Source of the DNA: Nesterenkonia muleiensis
GTDB lineage: Bacteria; Actinomycetota; Actinomycetes; Actinomycetales; Micrococcaceae
Direction: 5' to 3'
DNA length: 64,000 nt
NCBI RefSeq assembly: GCF_003600155.1
Contig: NZ_QWLD01000009.1
Location: 1-64,000, forward strand
The notes below the pieces were generated by a model. It worked only from the letters and a program-made list of their open reading frames with translations, was not told the origin of the DNA and made no database searches. Every line of letters begins with the position of its first letter. Within the stretch, counting starts at the first letter, position 1. Position numbers and translations under genes: made by a program. Positions 61,814-64,000 of this stretch are shown here, one piece after another.

Positions 61814-62428
61814 TCAGGAGCGGGAGAACTCTGCCCGAGCCTGGTCTACCGCGGACCGGATGAAGCAGCCGTGGACGTGGTCGTTGATCAGGCCCATTGC
61901 CTGCATGAACGCGAACACGGTGGTGGGGCCGACGAACCTCCAGCCGCGCTTCTTCAGCTCCTTGGACATGGCCACCGACTCCGCTGAGGTGGAGACGGTC
62001 TGCGGCTCGGCGGTCTCGGCGGCCACGGTCTCGTAGGACCAGGCGAAGGCGGCCAAGGATCCTTCGCGCTCAATGAGCTCCTCTGCCCGGCGGGCATTGT
62101 TGATGACCGCCTCGATCTTGCCGCGATGCCGCACGATGCCGGCGTCTTGGAGGAGCCCGGAGACGTTGTCGTCGGTGAACCGGGCGACCTGCGCGATGTC
62201 GAAGCCGTGGAAAGCCTCACGGAAGTTCTGCCGTTTGGCCAGGATGGTGCGCCAGCTCAGACCGGATTGGAAGCTCTCCAGGCACAGCTTCTCAAAGAGC
62301 CGCTGGTCGGTGCCGACCGGGAATCCCCACTCGGTGTCGTGGTAGTTCAGGAACTCTGGGGCACCGGCACTCCAGGGACACCGGGGGAGACCGTCGGGGG
62401 CGAAGCTGATCGCTGCTGGCATACCCAT
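61814..62428 (-). CDS. tag: DNA-3-methyladenine glycosylase I
   Basis: A 204-residue Tag glycosylase: LPRCPWSAGAPEFLNYHDTE, LFEKLCLESFQSGLSWRTIL, KRQNFREAFHGFD and the C-terminal zinc ligands GLINDHVHGCFIRS. It removes 3-methyladenine from alkylated DNA. Normal length. Confidence 0.93.
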   Translation of the reverse strand: MGMPAAISFAPDGLPRCPWSAGAPEFLNYHDTEWGFPVGTDQRLFEKLCLESFQSGLSWRTILAKRQNFREAFHGFDIAQVARFTDDNVSGLLQDAGIVRHRGKIEAVINNARRAEELIEREGSLAAFAWSYETVAAETAEPQTVSTSAESVAMSKELKKRGWRFVGPTTVFAFMQAMGLINDHVHGCFIRSAVDQARAEFSRS

Positions 62429-62438
62429 TGCCGTAAGT

Positions 62439-64000
62439 CTACTTTCCGGACTGCTTGATGGCGCGGCGGACGCGTTTGGCGCTCACCGTTTGGGCGGTGC
62501 CCAGCTGCTGGGCGAAGAGATTGACCCGCAGCTCCTCGATCATCCACTTCACCTCAGCCAGACCGGCAGGGACCGGAAGCTGTTCCGGAACTGAGTCCAC
62601 CGCGGCGTCGTACTCATCCTCCAGCTGTTGGACCTGCTGCATATCCGTGGTGTCCTTGGCCACCGACTCCCCAGCCTCCAGCCGGTCCAGCCGGATGCGC
62701 ATGGCCGTGAGGTACCGCGGCAGGTGCTGAGCCTGGGTGTAGCCGGCGGCGGTGATGAACCCCGGGTAGACCAGCTGATCGATCTGGGCCTGCATATCGG
62801 AGACCGCGGCCGCCAGCGTCACCGACTTCACCGCGCTCAGCCGTGTACGCAGCTCGGTGTTGGCGGTGAGCACCTGGGCGAGCACATCGGTCAGCCTCAG
62901 CACGGTGTCGATCAGCTCAGCACGGGCGTGCCGGGAGATCCGTTCAAACTCCGCGGCCGTGAAGGGCAGCTGCTCAGGCACCAGGTGGTCCAGTGCCGCA
63001 GTAGTGGCCTCTGCGACCACCTGCTCGATGCTGGTGGCAGCGTCCTTGGCGAACTGCCCGAAGGCCAGGCGCTCCCGGTTGCTCAGGTGATCCACCACAT
63101 ACCGCTGCGGGGAGGGCAGCACAGACGCGAGGAGCACGACGACGCCGCGGCGGTGAGTCCGTGCCTGGTCCTGCGGGGACTGGGTGATGGTGAGCCGGAC
63201 GCCGTCATCGTCCTGGGTCAGCGCCGGGTATCCGGTGATTTCCTGGCCGGCCACACTGCTGGAGACCCGCTGATCGATGTTCCCGAAGCTCCAGGAGGTC
63301 TGGTTCCGGGCCGAGGTGTCGATGTCACCGGACTGCGGCTGCGCCACCTGTTCGGTGGCCCGTGGTGACGACACTTTGGCCTGTGACGGGCAGGATTCAT
63401 CGTCATGGCGGGCCACCGTATGGGCAGTGTGACTGACCGAGCGGCTGATCGCCTCGCGGTTCTCGCCGCTGAACCTGACCTGCAGCTGACCCAGGTCGAA
63501 GCCGGAGTCCAGCACCCGGCCCCGGTCGGAGACCACGGCGAAGGTGAAGCGCAGATGATCCGGCAGCGCCTCCAGATCCAGATCCTCGGGTTCGACCACC
63601 ACACCCTTGAGCCGTCTGAGCACAGTGGACAGTGCGGGCCTGAACGGGGAGGTCCCGGCGTCGAACTCCTGCTCCAGGAGGTCGCGGGCCTGACCGGCCA
63701 GATCGGGGGCGGGCACGAAGTTGCGGCGCAGCTGCTTGGGCATCGACCGGATCAGGGCGGTGATCATCTCGGAGCGCCGGCCAGGGATGAACCATTCGAA
63801 CCGGTGGGGCTGCAGCTGATTGAGGAACAGCACCGGCACCCGGACAGTGACACCGGCCTCATAGGCGTAAGTGAGCTCCAGCTGGAGGCCGTCATGGTCA
63901 ATGTGCTCCGGAAAGGCGTCCAGATCCACCTGCTCGGCCTCCGGGGCCATCAGCGTGGACTCCGGCAGGTCCAGAAGCTCGGGGGTCTGGTGACGCTGTT
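62439..64000 (-). CDS. hrpA: ATP-dependent RNA helicase HrpA, C-terminal part
   Basis: The reading frame is open to the right edge, so about 520 C-terminal residues are present. It corresponds to the DUF3418 region of HrpA: LLDLPESTLMAPEAEQVDLD, FEWFIPGRRSEMITALIRSM, PKQLRRNFVPAPDLAGQARD and the end ERISRHARAELIDTVLRL, YPGFITAAGYTQAQHLPRYL. The DEAH helicase core lies beyond the window. HrpA is a 3'-5' RNA helicase acting on stalled ribosomes and mRNA. Confidence 0.9.
   Translation of the reverse strand, partial: QRHQTPELLDLPESTLMAPEAEQVDLDAFPEHIDHDGLQLELTYAYEAGVTVRVPVLFLNQLQPHRFEWFIPGRRSEMITALIRSMPKQLRRNFVPAPDLAGQARDLLEQEFDAGTSPFRPALSTVLRRLKGVVVEPEDLDLEALPDHLRFTFAVVSDRGRVLDSGFDLGQLQVRFSGENREAISRSVSHTAHTVARHDDESCPSQAKVSSPRATEQVAQPQSGDIDTSARNQTSWSFGNIDQRVSSSVAGQEITGYPALTQDDDGVRLTITQSPQDQARTHRRGVVVLLASVLPSPQRYVVDHLSNRERLAFGQFAKDAATSIEQVVAEATTAALDHLVPEQLPFTAAEFERISRHARAELIDTVLRLTDVLAQVLTANTELRTRLSAVKSVTLAAAVSDMQAQIDQLVYPGFITAAGYTQAQHLPRYLTAMRIRLDRLEAGESVAKDTTDMQQVQQLEDEYDAAVDSVPEQLPVPAGLAEVKWMIEELRVNLFAQQLGTAQTVSAKRVRRAIKQSGK

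Overview
The window comes from a high-GC Gram-positive bacterium, an actinobacterium of the Micrococcales type (Micrococcaceae-like, possibly Nesterenkonia; the genus cannot be fixed from sequence alone). The evidence is a single-chain 2-oxoglutarate decarboxylase/dehydrogenase (Kgd), a GuaB1-type IMP dehydrogenase relative, a SigR/RsrA thiol-stress pair followed by the tiny ribosomal protein bL37, the gene order aroA-rsgA-hisN, and a tmRNA whose tag reads AESKRTDFALAA.

The window has two halves. Positions 1 to about 35,500 are accessory DNA: a composite integrated element or island ending at the 3' end of the tmRNA gene ssrA. From left to right it holds a decayed helix-turn-helix recombinase remnant; an IS5-family insertion that splits a small ORF; an MmeI-type single-chain restriction-modification enzyme with an unknown partner; an AT-rich stretch with a lipoprotein, small hypothetical proteins and a membrane/GAF-like protein with a small partner; a sortase-anchored metalloprotease-like surface protein; and a 1374-residue STAND/NACHT-like NTPase. 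A plasmid/ICE-like block follows: many small ORFs separated by perfect GC-rich hairpins, a three-gene vWA lipoprotein / multi-TM / vWA set, an MT-A70 adenine methyltransferase, a TraG/VirD4-like coupling ATPase, a replication-relaxation protein, two clear and one probable ArdA-like paralogue in tandem, excisionase and tyrosine integrase. A large serine recombinase comes last. Both integrase ORFs run through the terminator and 3' end of an antisense RNA gene (a tRNA-Met fragment and ssrA), which suggests two att sites of different recombinases side by side.

Positions 35,528 to 64,000 are ordinary chromosome: ssrA; two fluoride-channel subunits; a Mn-type DtxR/MntR regulator behind a metal ABC transporter; hisN-rsgA-aroA; a DoxX-like protein; sigR-rsrA with a recognisable SigR promoter; bL37; a catalytically degenerate SGNH protein; kgd; guaB1; a LysR regulator divergent from malate:quinone oxidoreductase; two CNNM/HlyC-type membrane proteins; a zinc ABC transporter with a putative Zur box; an alpha/beta hydrolase; a Zur-like regulator; a HIT protein; a toxin-antitoxin pair; DNA-3-methyladenine glycosylase I; and the C-terminal part of HrpA running off the right edge.

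Functionally, the accessory half combines defence and counter-defence candidates (MmeI-like RM, STAND NTPase, MT-A70 methylase, ArdA-like proteins) with transfer and integration genes. The chromosomal half clusters metal homeostasis (Mn, Zn, fluoride, CNNM), oxidative-stress control and central metabolism. The best candidates for undescribed biology are the STAND protein with an unrecognised N-terminal domain, the vWA-TM-vWA cassette, the ArdA-like tandem, the GAF-like membrane pair, and the double RNA-gene att arrangement.
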